Source of the DNA: Rhodococcus ruber | Lineage (GTDB): Bacteria; Actinomycetota; Actinomycetes; Mycobacteriales; Mycobacteriaceae | Direction of reading: 5' to 3' | Assembly (NCBI RefSeq): GCF_027270735.1 | Contig: NZ_JAPWIJ010000008.1 | Location: forward strand, 1 to 64,000 | Length of the DNA: 64,000 bases | Shown: positions 46,303 through 55,528 of the stretch, one piece after another | Position numbering within the stretch: the first letter of the stretch is position 1 | How the letters are laid out: the number at the start of each line of letters is the position of its first letter | Position numbers and translations under genes: made by a program | The notes under the pieces: model-generated | Seen by the model: the letters and a program-made list of their open reading frames with translations, nothing else | Told to the model about the DNA's origin: nothing | Databases searched by the model: none

Positions 46303-47594
46303 GTACCTCTGTGAATCGGAATCGAGCTCGCGTGAAGCGTTCGTTGTCCCTCGGCGCAGGACTGTGCGTGGTGGCCCTGTCGGCCGGTGCGTGCTCGTCG
46401 GCAGGCATCTACGCCATCCCGCTACCGGGTGGTGCCGATGTCGGGGACAACCCGTTCAACCTGACGGTGCAGTTCGACGATGTGCTGGACCTCGTCCCGC
46501 AGTCGACCGTCAAGGTCGACGGTGTGGCGGTCGGCCGCGTCGACACGATCACGGTTCCGAACGACGGTTGGACCGCCGACGTCAACGTCATCCTGAACTC
46601 CGACGTCGACCTGCCGGCCAACGCGATCGCGTCGGTCCAGCAGACCAACCTGCTCGGCGAGAAGTTCGTGCAGCTGTCGGCACCTCCGGGTGACGAGGAA
46701 GCCGCGCGTTTGCAGGACGGTGCCACGATCCCGCTCGATCGAACTCGCCACGCCACCGATATCGAACAGGTCCTCGGCGCGCTTTCGCTGCTGCTCAACG
46801 GCGGAGGCGTCGGTCAGCTCTCGCCTATCGTCAAGGAACTGAGCACGGCGTTCGACGGTCGAGAAGGTAAGACCAAAGAGCTTCTGCAGCAGGCGAACAC
46901 GCTGATCGATGGACTCAATCAGCAGCGTGACGACATCACCCGTGCCATCGACGGTCTCGACACGCTCAGCGGGCGGGTCAACTCGCAGACCGACAAGATC
47001 GACGGAGTGCTCAAGGACCTGCCGATCGCCACCGACGTACTCGAGCAGCAGCGACCGCAGCTGACCGAAATGCTCGGTGCGCTCGATCGTCTCGGCTCGG
47101 TCGGCACCGACGTGATCAACCGATCCAAGGACGATTTGATCGCAGACCTACGGGCGCTACGTCCCACGCTGCAGGCACTGGCAGATTCCGCGGACGACGT
47201 GGTGACGTCACTGTCGGTGATCCCCACACTTCCGTTCGCCGACGGCACGGAAAAGATCATCGAGGGCAACTCGGCCAACCTGTTCCTGTCACTGGACCTG
47301 TCGATCGGAACTGCGCTTCGTAACTTCGGTGTAGGCGAGGGAGATCCGGTCTACGTCCAGCCGAAGTACGGCAACACGCTTCCGGTGGTCGATCCGTCGA
47401 ACCCGTACTACAACGGAAACGGACCGCGTCCGGGCTGGCCGACGATCTCGTTGCTGCCGTTGCCGCCGATCATCCCGTCACCGGTTCCCGGGCCGGGTGC
47501 ACCGAGCGGTCAGGCCGCCGCGGCAGAGCCAGCGCCGTTCGACCCGTTGGCCCCGTTGAATGATCTGCTCGAACAGTTCGGAGTTGGCCAGTGA
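46299..47594 (+). CDS. mceE: Mce family lipoprotein MceE
   Basis: A 431-residue Mce subunit with a lipoprotein-like signal (LSLGAGLCVVALSAGAC, candidate lipid Cys32), as expected for MceE/LprN proteins. MCE domain LTVQFDDVLDLVPQSTVKVDGVAVGRVDTI. The C-terminus is Pro-rich. GTG 46299 overlaps the mceD stop (GTGA). Confidence 0.9.
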   Translation: MSTSVNRNRARVKRSLSLGAGLCVVALSAGACSSAGIYAIPLPGGADVGDNPFNLTVQFDDVLDLVPQSTVKVDGVAVGRVDTITVPNDGWTADVNVILNSDVDLPANAIASVQQTNLLGEKFVQLSAPPGDEEAARLQDGATIPLDRTRHATDIEQVLGALSLLLNGGGVGQLSPIVKELSTAFDGREGKTKELLQQANTLIDGLNQQRDDITRAIDGLDTLSGRVNSQTDKIDGVLKDLPIATDVLEQQRPQLTEMLGALDRLGSVGTDVINRSKDDLIADLRALRPTLQALADSADDVVTSLSVIPTLPFADGTEKIIEGNSANLFLSLDLSIGTALRNFGVGEGDPVYVQPKYGNTLPVVDPSNPYYNGNGPRPGWPTISLLPLPPIIPSPVPGPGAPSGQAAAAEPAPFDPLAPLNDLLEQFGVGQ

Positions 47595-48838
47595 GATCGA
47601 AGCTCGTTCGGTACCAGTTGGTGGTATTCGTCGTGATCGCCCTCGTCGGGTTGATCTTCGTCGGCGGAAAGTACGTTCGTCTGGACAACATGCTCGGGTT
47701 CGGGCAATACAAGGTGGCGCTGAATCTCGCCGATTCCGGTGGAATCTTCACCAACGCGGAGGTCACGTACCGCGGTGTGCCGGTCGGTACCGTCGGTGGC
47801 CTGCAGTTGACGCCGGACGGTGTTCAGGTGGAGCTCAAGCTCGACAACGGCGGTCCGGACATCCCGTCCGACACGAAGGCCGTCGTGGCGAACAGGTCCG
47901 CGATCGGCGAGCAGTACGTCGATCTTCAGCCGCAGACCGATCAAGGACCGTTCTTGGTCGACGGCTCCCAGATTGCGGCGGCGAACACCTCGACTCCCGT
48001 TCCGGTGCAGGACGTGCTCGCCAATACCGACACGTTGGTCAGATCGGTACCGCTGGAGAACTTGACGAAGGTGGTCAACGAGCTCGGCGTGGCGTTCGAC
48101 GGCAAGGGCAACGACTTGCAATCGCTCGTCGACTCGCTCGGCAATATTTCCGAGGCGGGCAACGAGGCGCTCCCGCAGACGCTGGCTTTGGTGCGCGACG
48201 CGGTTCCGGTGCTCGACACCCAGTCCGAGCAGTCGGATCTGATCCGCGAGTTCAGTACCAGCTTGGATCAGGTGACGGCTCAGCTGAAGTCCAGCGATCC
48301 CGACATTCGTCGGCTCATCGACACCGGAACCGCCGCGGGTGATCAGCTCGGTGGTCTGATCACCGAAGCCGGCCCGGCCTTGACGACCGACATCAACAAC
48401 CTGGCGCTGGTCGCCGCTCAGGCCGAGCCGCGGTATCTCGCTCTTCGACCGTTCCTGACATTCCTGCCTGCGCTCGGTGCTGGTATCTCCACTATCGTCC
48501 CGAACGACGGCACGATCCATCAGGGTCTGCTGCTCGAGGTCAACAACCCGCCGCCCTGCACGGTCGGCTACGAGGGCTCGCAGGCGATCCTCGACGAGGA
48601 GAAGCGGAAGAACCCGAACTTCGATCCGACCCGAGAGAACTACCCGCTGAACCTCGACGCGAACTGTGCGACGCCACAGGGCAGCGTGACGGGTGTTCGT
48701 AGCGCGAACCGAATCGTCTTCGCCGATCCGGACGTGCCGCAGCCGTGGGACCTCAACCCCAAGGTCGATCCCGAGAAGCTCAACCTCAACCCCATCGCCA
48801 CCCAGTTGGCACCGCTCATCGGCGTTACGCCGAAGTAG
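47591..48838 (+). CDS. mceF: Mce family protein MceF
   Basis: A 415-residue last Mce subunit: N-terminal helix QLVVFVVIALVGLIFVGG, MCE domain VALNLADSGGIFTNAEVTYRGVPVGTVGGLQL, helices, and a Cys-containing C-terminal domain. GTG overlaps the mceE stop. The next mce-associated gene lies 83 bp away, where a weak internal promoter is possible. Confidence 0.9.
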   Translation: MRSKLVRYQLVVFVVIALVGLIFVGGKYVRLDNMLGFGQYKVALNLADSGGIFTNAEVTYRGVPVGTVGGLQLTPDGVQVELKLDNGGPDIPSDTKAVVANRSAIGEQYVDLQPQTDQGPFLVDGSQIAAANTSTPVPVQDVLANTDTLVRSVPLENLTKVVNELGVAFDGKGNDLQSLVDSLGNISEAGNEALPQTLALVRDAVPVLDTQSEQSDLIREFSTSLDQVTAQLKSSDPDIRRLIDTGTAAGDQLGGLITEAGPALTTDINNLALVAAQAEPRYLALRPFLTFLPALGAGISTIVPNDGTIHQGLLLEVNNPPPCTVGYEGSQAILDEEKRKNPNFDPTRENYPLNLDANCATPQGSVTGVRSANRIVFADPDVPQPWDLNPKVDPEKLNLNPIATQLAPLIGVTPK

Positions 48839-48921
48839 CGAGATAGGAAGAACTGCTGCTCAGCACTGCCGTCGGGCCGAGAGTGGTTCGGCCGGATATT
48901 ACCGAGTAGTAGGGTGAAATT

Positions 48922-49596
48922 GTGAACTCGAGCACCGAAGCCCTGGAGTCCCCAGCGACTCCAGGGCAGAACAAGACAGCGAAAATTCTTCTTGCCGTCG
49001 TCACGGTGATCGCCGTGGCTGCTCTCGCAGCGGCAGTGTTCTTCGGTTACGGCTGGGGCACGGCGTTGTTCAGCCAGAAGCCGACGGAAGATACTCGCGA
49101 CTCTGCCCTCACCGGTGCCCAGCAGGCGGCCGTCAACCTGAACACGGTCGACGCCGCCAACATCGATCAGTCGTTCGACAACATGAAGTCCTCGATCACC
49201 GGTGACTTGATGCTCAACGACCTCGAGCAGACGCGTTCGGGTATCACCGATCAGGTCCGTCAGTCGGGTGCCAAGAGTGAGGCCGAGGTGTTGCACGCCG
49301 CGGTGACGGAGCTCAGTACCGACGAGAACACCGCTACGGCTCTCGTGGTCATCAAGACGACTACGACGTGGCCCGACCGCGTCGAGCGAAGCAAGCTCAC
49401 GATGCGACTGGCCATGGAAGAGGTCGACGGGGTGTGGAAGACCAACAAGGTCGACCCCATCGGTTCGCGGATCTCGTTGGACAATCCCAACACCAATCCC
49501 GTCATACCGAGCGAACCGGGTGCTACCGACCCGAATGCGGCAACCCCCAGTGCAGAAGCGACGCCGGCCCCACAGCCGGATTCCGGTGGCAACTGA
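48922..49596 (+). CDS. Mce-associated membrane protein (Mam)
   Basis: A 224-residue protein with one N-terminal helix (ILLAVVTVIAVAALAAAVFFGYGW, about 22-45) and an extracytoplasmic domain of the SnoaL-like type found in Mam proteins, which stabilise Mce transporters. It ends in a Pro/Ala-rich tail. GTG start. Followed 58 bp later by a second Mam gene. Confidence 0.83.
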   Translation: MNSSTEALESPATPGQNKTAKILLAVVTVIAVAALAAAVFFGYGWGTALFSQKPTEDTRDSALTGAQQAAVNLNTVDAANIDQSFDNMKSSITGDLMLNDLEQTRSGITDQVRQSGAKSEAEVLHAAVTELSTDENTATALVVIKTTTTWPDRVERSKLTMRLAMEEVDGVWKTNKVDPIGSRISLDNPNTNPVIPSEPGATDPNAATPSAEATPAPQPDSGGN

Positions 49597-49654
49597 CGTT
49601 CCCGGGCAGTGTCGTTTCCGTCTGTAGTGCAGTGAGTTTCGAAGGAGTTCTGTA

Positions 49655-50500
49655 GTGCCTCCCCAGCGTCGTAAGATCGTCCCACCCACCACCACCAGCA
49701 AGGTGCGCCGCAAGGTGGCCGGCACCGGTAAGCCCACAGCGTCCGACGCGGGTTCGACCACCGCGGAGGGTTCGGACGCGACCGAGACGACCGCGATCAC
49801 AACACCGGTACCGAGCAGCCCTGCGGTCGACAAGCCTGCGGTCGACAAGCCTGTTGTCGACAAGCCCGCGACTTCGAAGCCCTCACTGGCCAAGACCGCC
49901 ACCGAGAAGACCGCCACCGAGAAGGCCGCCACTCCGCTCGAGTCCGCGACCTCGAAGGCTTCGGACGCGGACCCGGTAGCCGACTCGGCTGTCACTTCAC
50001 GCAAGGCGTCGGGTATCGGTTACAAGCACGTGATCGTCGTCGCGATCATCGCCGCGGTGCTCGGTGCATTCGCTGCGGTTGCGGCGTTCAAGCCGTTCGC
50101 CACGATCGACAATGCTGCCTGGGTGGATTCTGCAGCCACCCAGGAAGTCACTTCGGCGGCGACCGACGCGCTTCAGACTCTGTACACGTACAAGGCCGAC
50201 ACGATCGATGCCGATTTCGATGCTGCCCGTGCGGTGCTCAATCAGTCGATGCTCGATGAGTTCAACTCCACCGCGGACACCACCAAATCCGCTGTGGTGC
50301 AAACGAAGACGGGAACCGAGGCCATGGTTACCGACATCGGTGTCTCTCGCCTGGAAGACGACAAGGCCGAGTTGATCGCCAACGTGAACATCAGCGCCAC
50401 GCAGGACGGTGTGGCATCGGGTAGTGCCGAGGGCCCGTTGACGGTCAACATGGAGAAGGTCGACGGCACCTGGAAGCTGTCGGCCATCGACGATCAGTAG
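49655..50500 (+). CDS. Mce-associated membrane protein with repetitive N-terminus
   Basis: A 281-residue Mam protein: about 125 low-complexity N-terminal residues rich in Thr, Ala, Lys and Pro, including three VDKP(A/V) units (15-bp repeats, 49826-49870) and TEK(T/A)A units, then a helix VIVVAIIAAVLGAFAAVAAF and a Mam-like outer domain. The repetitive part should be cytoplasmic. GTG 49655 follows GAAGGAG. Last gene of the mce operon. Confidence 0.82.
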   Translation: MPPQRRKIVPPTTTSKVRRKVAGTGKPTASDAGSTTAEGSDATETTAITTPVPSSPAVDKPAVDKPVVDKPATSKPSLAKTATEKTATEKAATPLESATSKASDADPVADSAVTSRKASGIGYKHVIVVAIIAAVLGAFAAVAAFKPFATIDNAAWVDSAATQEVTSAATDALQTLYTYKADTIDADFDAARAVLNQSMLDEFNSTADTTKSAVVQTKTGTEAMVTDIGVSRLEDDKAELIANVNISATQDGVASGSAEGPLTVNMEKVDGTWKLSAIDDQ

Positions 50501-50514
50501 GACCGGTACCCGCT

Positions 50515-50586
50515 AGCCCTGCTCTTCGATTCAGCCCTGCTTTACGATTCAGCCCCGTTCGACGCAGAAGCCCTGCTCGGACGGGG
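50515..50586 (+). repeat. 18-bp tandem repeat, four units
   Basis: Units begin at 50515, 50533, 50551 and 50569. The first two are AGCCCTGCTCTTCGATTC and AGCCCTGCTTTACGATTC; the last two are diverged but keep AGCCC(T/C)G. The array merges into the mce terminator. Confidence 0.65.
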
Positions 50587-50592
50587 CTTTTT
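50551..50592 (+). terminator. Terminator of the mce operon
   Basis: AGCCCCGT (50551-50558) pairs with ACGGGGCT (50581-50588), followed by a five-T run. The hairpin is formed partly from the 18-bp tandem array. Confidence 0.75.
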
Positions 50593-50670
50593 CGTGCGTT
50601 GTGCGCTCATCTGTCGCATGTGCACAACCGGATTACCATCGCGTTTGCGTCCTGGCTTGGGACGAGCCCT

Positions 50671-50687
50671 GGTTGTTCGGGACAACC
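50671..50687. promoter_or_regulatory. Palindrome upstream of the aminotransferase fusion gene
   Basis: GGTTGTTCGGGACAACC, a 17-bp dyad with one mismatch, 54 bp before the likely start. Possible repressor site. Confidence 0.4.
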
Positions 50688-50741
50688 ATTTCGACGCTCG
50701 ACAGCCAGGGGTGGATCCGATGAAAACGGAGCATGCTGGTC

Positions 50742-53318
50742 ATGACTGACACAACTATCGATCTATCCGTGCTGGAATCGAGGTCCGGTCGATCGGGCTT
50801 CGCCGAGAACGTCAATCCCGAACTCTACCGATTGTTGTCTGCCCTCGATCTGGATCGCGAGTACGTGCGCGGCGACGGGACCGTCTTGTTCGACGCCTCG
50901 GGCCGACGTTATCTCGATTTTGCCGGGGCGTACGGGGCACTTCCGTTCGGGCACGGCCCCACGCCGATCTGGCAGGCGATCAACGATGTTCGGTGCAGTG
51001 GAGAGGCAATTTTCGTGCAGCCCTCGGTACTGACGGCAGCAGGTGAACTGGCAGATCGGTTGGGGCGCATCGCACCCGACGGGTTGACGCGAACGACGTT
51101 CGTCAACAGTGGTACCGAGGCCACCGAGGTTGCGCTCAAACTCGCGCGAGCGCACACCGGGCGACTGGGCGTGTTGACCACCGGAAACAGCTTCCACGGT
51201 AAGACGCTCGGAGCGCTGTCTGCGACCGGAAACATCAAGTACCAGAGTGGATTCGGGGCACCGGTGGCCGGGTTCGATCACATCGCGTTCGGTGACGCGG
51301 ATGCACTCGATGCGGCCCTGACGGCCGCGCCGGATCACTATGCGGTGTTCCTCGTGGAACCGATTCAGGGTGAGGGCGGAGTGGTGTGTCCGCCCGACGG
51401 CTATCTGCGTCGGGTGCGGGATATCTGTGATCGGCACGGGGTGCTCCTTGCTCTCGACGAGGTGCAGACCGGTCTCGGCAGGACCGGGCGGATGTTCGCG
51501 GCGGAACACGAGGGGGTGGTGCCCGACATTCTGACCGTGGCGAAGGCGCTCGGTGGTGGCATCGTGCCGGTGGGCGCAGTATTGTGCGCACCGAGGCTGG
51601 TCGACGAGAGCTTCGCACTGCGCCACACATCGACATTCGCCGGCAACGCGCTGGCGGCTCGGGTGGGTATCGCAGTCATCGACGAGCTCACCAGGGACGA
51701 CTGTGCGGTGGTGACGAATGCGGCCGTGCTCGGTCGGCAGTTGACGAAGGATCTCGGTGCGTTGGCCGAGAAGTATCCGTCCGTGGTCACCGATGTTCGC
51801 GGCCGCGGCTTGTTGCTCGGAATCGAGCTGACCGCGGACGTGAACTTCGTGGGGCGCCAGTCGCTGTTGGGTTCGATTGCCCAGCAACACAATCTGACTG
51901 CGGTGATCTGCTCCTACCTGCTCAACGTCGAAGGGATCCGGGTTGCTCCGACGCTGTTCGGTACACGAGTGATTCGGATCGAGCCACCGCTGACGGTGTC
52001 GGCGGCGCAGTGCGCGCGTCTGGTGGCCGCGTTGGATCGGGCGCTGGGATATGCGGCGGTAGGTGACTTGGACGGGTTGTTCGGGCACCTGCTGGGCCGC
52101 CCGACCGTCGGCACCCCACCATCGCTCACCGCGCTGCGCCCGGGTCGCACCCCCGACATCGCCGTGCGCCCCGCGGATCGCCGGTTCGCGTTCATCGCAC
52201 ACCCTTTGGATCTGGGGTTCTTCGCCGCCTTCGATCCTGCGCTCGACGTGTTCGACCACTCCGAACGACAGGATCTGCTTCGGCGGTTCGCTGCATCGAC
52301 GTCCGAGCTCGACCCCGCGTCGTTCGTCATCGGCAGTGGCCGGGTAGTCGGGGGAGGGGACGCGACGGCACACGGTGACCTGATCGGTCTGCCCTACACC
52401 TCGGAGCAGCTGCTGCATCTGCCGACCGAGCAGGCGCTGCGGGTGGTGGGCGGTGCCGTCGAACTCGCGATCTCGCGCGGTGCGACGGTCGTCGGGTTGG
52501 GCGGCTATTCGTCGGTGATCACCGGGAACGGGTTGGGTCTCGGTGCAACGTCTCGGCCGATCACCACCGGCAACACGTTCACCGCCGCGGCGAGTCTGCG
52601 GGCTGTTCGACGCGTGTGCCGTGAACGCGGAATCGACGTCGCACAGGCCAGGGTGACGATTCTCGGTGCTGCCGGTGCCATCGGGCGGACGATCGGCAAG
52701 CAGTTGGCCGGCGAGGTCGGCAGTATTGCTCTGGTCGGTAGGCAGGGTGAGAGCTCGGTTATCGCGCCGAAGTTGTGGGCGGCGGCGCAGGAGATGGTGG
52801 CGAGTGCGACGGCCGGATCCGGCTCAGGGGATCTCGCCGGCGCTGCACTCGAGGTGAACGGCGACCTGGACGATCTGATCAGGTCACGGCACATCGAGTT
52901 CTTCACCGATCCCATTGCTGCGGTGAAGGATTCGTTGATCGTGATTGCGGCCACGTCGGCACCGCACGCACTGATCGACCCGTCCGATCTGATGGACGGG
53001 GCCATCGTCTGCGATGTTGCGCAGCCGCCGAACATCGGCCGCGACGTGCGCGGTGAGCGGCCGGACGTGACGGTGTTCGACGGCGGCATCGTGCGGGTGC
53101 CATCGGGTTCGGATTTCGGTTTGACCTACGGGTTGGCTCCGGGCCTGACGTATGCCTGCATGGCCGAGACGATGCTGATCGCGTTGTCGGGTGAGTTCGA
53201 CCTCCGCAGCATCGGCACCACTCTGGACGGAGAGAGTGTCGAACGGTTGGGAGAGCTGGCCGACGTCCACGGGTTCGCGCTCGCCGAGGCCACCCGATGG
53301 CGCGAAGGTAGTCAGTAA
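50742..53318 (+). CDS. Fused class III aminotransferase / acyl-ACP reductase-like protein
   Basis: An 858-residue two-domain protein. Residues 1 to about 440 are a PLP class III aminotransferase: NSGTEATEVALKLAR, LALDEVQTGLGRTG and the Schiff-base Lys268 in AKALGGG. Residues about 470-858 resemble cyanobacterial long-chain acyl-ACP reductase: GLGGYSSVITGNG, TTGNTFTAAASLRAV, the NADPH motif GAAGAIG (642-648), and Cys806 in YACMAETMLIAL, aligned with the active-site Cys of that enzyme. I infer acyl thioester to aldehyde to amine in one chain. GGAG at 50728-50731 favours ATG 50742 over ATG 50733. Convergent with an MMPL exporter, overlapping by 7 bp. Confidence 0.85.
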   Translation: MTDTTIDLSVLESRSGRSGFAENVNPELYRLLSALDLDREYVRGDGTVLFDASGRRYLDFAGAYGALPFGHGPTPIWQAINDVRCSGEAIFVQPSVLTAAGELADRLGRIAPDGLTRTTFVNSGTEATEVALKLARAHTGRLGVLTTGNSFHGKTLGALSATGNIKYQSGFGAPVAGFDHIAFGDADALDAALTAAPDHYAVFLVEPIQGEGGVVCPPDGYLRRVRDICDRHGVLLALDEVQTGLGRTGRMFAAEHEGVVPDILTVAKALGGGIVPVGAVLCAPRLVDESFALRHTSTFAGNALAARVGIAVIDELTRDDCAVVTNAAVLGRQLTKDLGALAEKYPSVVTDVRGRGLLLGIELTADVNFVGRQSLLGSIAQQHNLTAVICSYLLNVEGIRVAPTLFGTRVIRIEPPLTVSAAQCARLVAALDRALGYAAVGDLDGLFGHLLGRPTVGTPPSLTALRPGRTPDIAVRPADRRFAFIAHPLDLGFFAAFDPALDVFDHSERQDLLRRFAASTSELDPASFVIGSGRVVGGGDATAHGDLIGLPYTSEQLLHLPTEQALRVVGGAVELAISRGATVVGLGGYSSVITGNGLGLGATSRPITTGNTFTAAASLRAVRRVCRERGIDVAQARVTILGAAGAIGRTIGKQLAGEVGSIALVGRQGESSVIAPKLWAAAQEMVASATAGSGSGDLAGAALEVNGDLDDLIRSRHIEFFTDPIAAVKDSLIVIAATSAPHALIDPSDLMDGAIVCDVAQPPNIGRDVRGERPDVTVFDGGIVRVPSGSDFGLTYGLAPGLTYACMAETMLIALSGEFDLRSIGTTLDGESVERLGELADVHGFALAEATRWREGSQ

Positions 53319-55528
53319 TCGGCTGGGGCCGGAGTTCCCGGAAGTTCGTGGACTCCGGCCCCGTCCTGCCCGGCCCCGTCCTGCCTGGTCTCCGTCGATC
53401 GTTTCGGGGTGGGATGCCACCACCAATTCGCGTGTCCCATCAGCGTGACGAGGGCGGGCACGAGCATCATCCGCACGATGGTGGCGTCGATGACGAGACC
53501 GACGATGATGCCGATGCCCACGAGTCGCATCATCGACAGTTCGGACAACGAGAAGAATGCGGTGACGCTGATGAGCAGCAGCGCAGCTTCCGTCACGATG
53601 CGTCCGGTGCGAGCGGCCCCGATGCGCACGGCCTCTCGGGTGGTGGCTCCGTTGTCGTGGGCCTCGACGATGCGTGAGAGCAGAAAGATCTCGTAGTCGG
53701 TGGAGAGGCCGAACACGACCGCCATGACCAGGATGCTCATCGTGGACTGCACAGGGCCTGCAGTAACGCCGATCAGCGCGCTGCCGTGGCCGTCGTGAAA
53801 GATCCAGGTGAGCACACCGAAGGTGGCCGCCAGGCTGACCATCGCCATGGCAATTGCCTTGAGGCTGAGCACGATCGAACGAAATGCCAGTGTCGTCATC
53901 GTGAATGTGGCCAGCACCATGATGGCCAACATCCACGGAATTGTGGAGTAGATCGCGGCGATGCCGTCCTCGCTCTGCGCGGTGCTGCCACCCACTCTCA
54001 GCGTGGTCCCGGCCGGAGCGGGGATCGACCGAATCGCATCGAGTGTCGCGAGTGCAGCCGGGGTGCGATCGGCCGAGGTCATGATGGCATCGACCACGGT
54101 CAGATTGTCGGCGCTGCCACTGGGAAACGCTGCTGCGACTCCGTCCGCGCGGCCCATGGCGTCGGTGACTTCTGCGATCGCGGCAGGGCTCGGCGGTGCA
54201 TCGGTGAGCGATTCGACGACGACAGTGGCACCGCTGTTGGCGAGGGTGAATTCGGTGATCAGTTTCTGCGTGGCGATCCGGGCGGGCGAGTCCTGGGGCA
54301 GACCGGTGTGGTCGAGATCGCCCAGAGTTACTCCGGAGATGGGCGCGCTGAGCACGGCCAGCACGCCGATGATGGCAGCGGCGACGAGGATGGGCCTGCG
54401 CATCACGCGGTCTGCCACTGTGCCCCAGAACTTCTGCGCCCGTGCCTCGCCTCGGTCGATCGCACCCTTGCGCCAGCTCAGCGAATCGATGCGGGGGCCG
54501 AGGAGGACGAGTGCGGCGGGGAGGGCAGTCAGCGAGATCACGGCGGCAACGGCCACTGCAGAAATGCCGCCGAAGCCCAGTGAGCGGATCATCGCCTGCG
54601 GGAAGATGAGCATGCCGATGAACCCACAGATCAACAACAGTGCCGAGAACGCCACGGTTCGGCCTGCGGTGGACATCGTGCGGTGTACCGCGTCCACCGT
54701 TCCGCGCCCGTTGCGCAATTCCTCGCGGAACCGGGTGATCACGAACAGGCTGTAGTCGACGGCCATTCCGAGTCCGACCAGGGACGCGATATTGGTCGCG
54801 AACACCGACACCTCGGAGACGCTGTTCAATGCTCGCAGCACGGCCAGGGACGCGAGCACGCTCAGTCCGCCGATCACCAACGGAGTGGCTGCGGCGACGA
54901 GTCCGCCGAAGACGATCAGGAGCAGAACCAGAAGAATCGGGAAGGTGATGGTCTCGGCTCGTACCAGATCTGCTCGCGCTTGCTCGTTGTACGCGTCGAC
55001 GACGGCCGAGAATCCACCGAACTGCACGCTCACGCCGTCGATCGTCAGCTTTTCCCGCAGGTCCTGGTAGGACTTGACGCGCTGATCCTCGTCGCCGGTC
55101 AGGGTCAGCACCGCGAGGGCAGAGTTTCCGCCCGACGACCGCAGGCCTGGAGCAAAGGCGTCGGGAACCGTCCAGTAGGTGACGGGATTGCGGGCCAGCA
55201 CTCCCGCGTCGATACCGGCGAGGCTCGCTCCGACCGCATCGGCGATCTCGTCGACCGTTCGTCCGTCCGTCGGGGTGTAGATCACGGCGACGTCCGGAAC
55301 GTCGCGGCCGAACCGGGATTCGACGAGAGCGTCGACCTTCGCCGACTCGCTGTCGGGGTCGCTGTAGCCACCGAGACTGAGTTCGTCGACGACGCCGAGG
55401 CCCCAGGTTCCGGCGAGCAGAACGGTCGCAACCACGACCGCCAGGACCGAGCGGGCACGGGCAACGAGGAAGTCGACGACGGGCGAAACCCTGGTCACGC
55501 GGGACCACCGAAGGATCGACACCTGCAT
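53312..55528 (-). CDS. MMPL/RND family transporter
   Basis: A 738-residue MmpL-type exporter with the two-fold 1+5 helix layout. Signatures: LVGLGMAVDYSLFVITRFREEL in the first half and VVFGLSTDYEIFLLSRIVEAHDN in the second. The C-terminus has a short QDGAGQDGAG repeat. ATG 55528 is chosen; the frame is open another 83 codons without membrane-protein features. It converges on the aminotransferase/reductase gene and might export its product. Distinct in sequence from the MMPL at 31938. Confidence 0.88.
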   Translation of the reverse strand: MQVSILRWSRVTRVSPVVDFLVARARSVLAVVVATVLLAGTWGLGVVDELSLGGYSDPDSESAKVDALVESRFGRDVPDVAVIYTPTDGRTVDEIADAVGASLAGIDAGVLARNPVTYWTVPDAFAPGLRSSGGNSALAVLTLTGDEDQRVKSYQDLREKLTIDGVSVQFGGFSAVVDAYNEQARADLVRAETITFPILLVLLLIVFGGLVAAATPLVIGGLSVLASLAVLRALNSVSEVSVFATNIASLVGLGMAVDYSLFVITRFREELRNGRGTVDAVHRTMSTAGRTVAFSALLLICGFIGMLIFPQAMIRSLGFGGISAVAVAAVISLTALPAALVLLGPRIDSLSWRKGAIDRGEARAQKFWGTVADRVMRRPILVAAAIIGVLAVLSAPISGVTLGDLDHTGLPQDSPARIATQKLITEFTLANSGATVVVESLTDAPPSPAAIAEVTDAMGRADGVAAAFPSGSADNLTVVDAIMTSADRTPAALATLDAIRSIPAPAGTTLRVGGSTAQSEDGIAAIYSTIPWMLAIMVLATFTMTTLAFRSIVLSLKAIAMAMVSLAATFGVLTWIFHDGHGSALIGVTAGPVQSTMSILVMAVVFGLSTDYEIFLLSRIVEAHDNGATTREAVRIGAARTGRIVTEAALLLISVTAFFSLSELSMMRLVGIGIIVGLVIDATIVRMMLVPALVTLMGHANWWWHPTPKRSTETRQDGAGQDGAGVHELPGTPAPADY

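Noticed and set aside
50515..50586. CRISPR or attachment-site interpretation of the 18-bp repeats
   Set aside because: Units abut directly, without spacers; no integrase or cas gene nearby.
52884..55508. An 874-codon minus-strand frame overlapping the MMPL gene and the fusion enzyme
   Set aside because: Arg/Pro/Gly-rich shadow without domains; the MMPL frame on the same strand is convincing.
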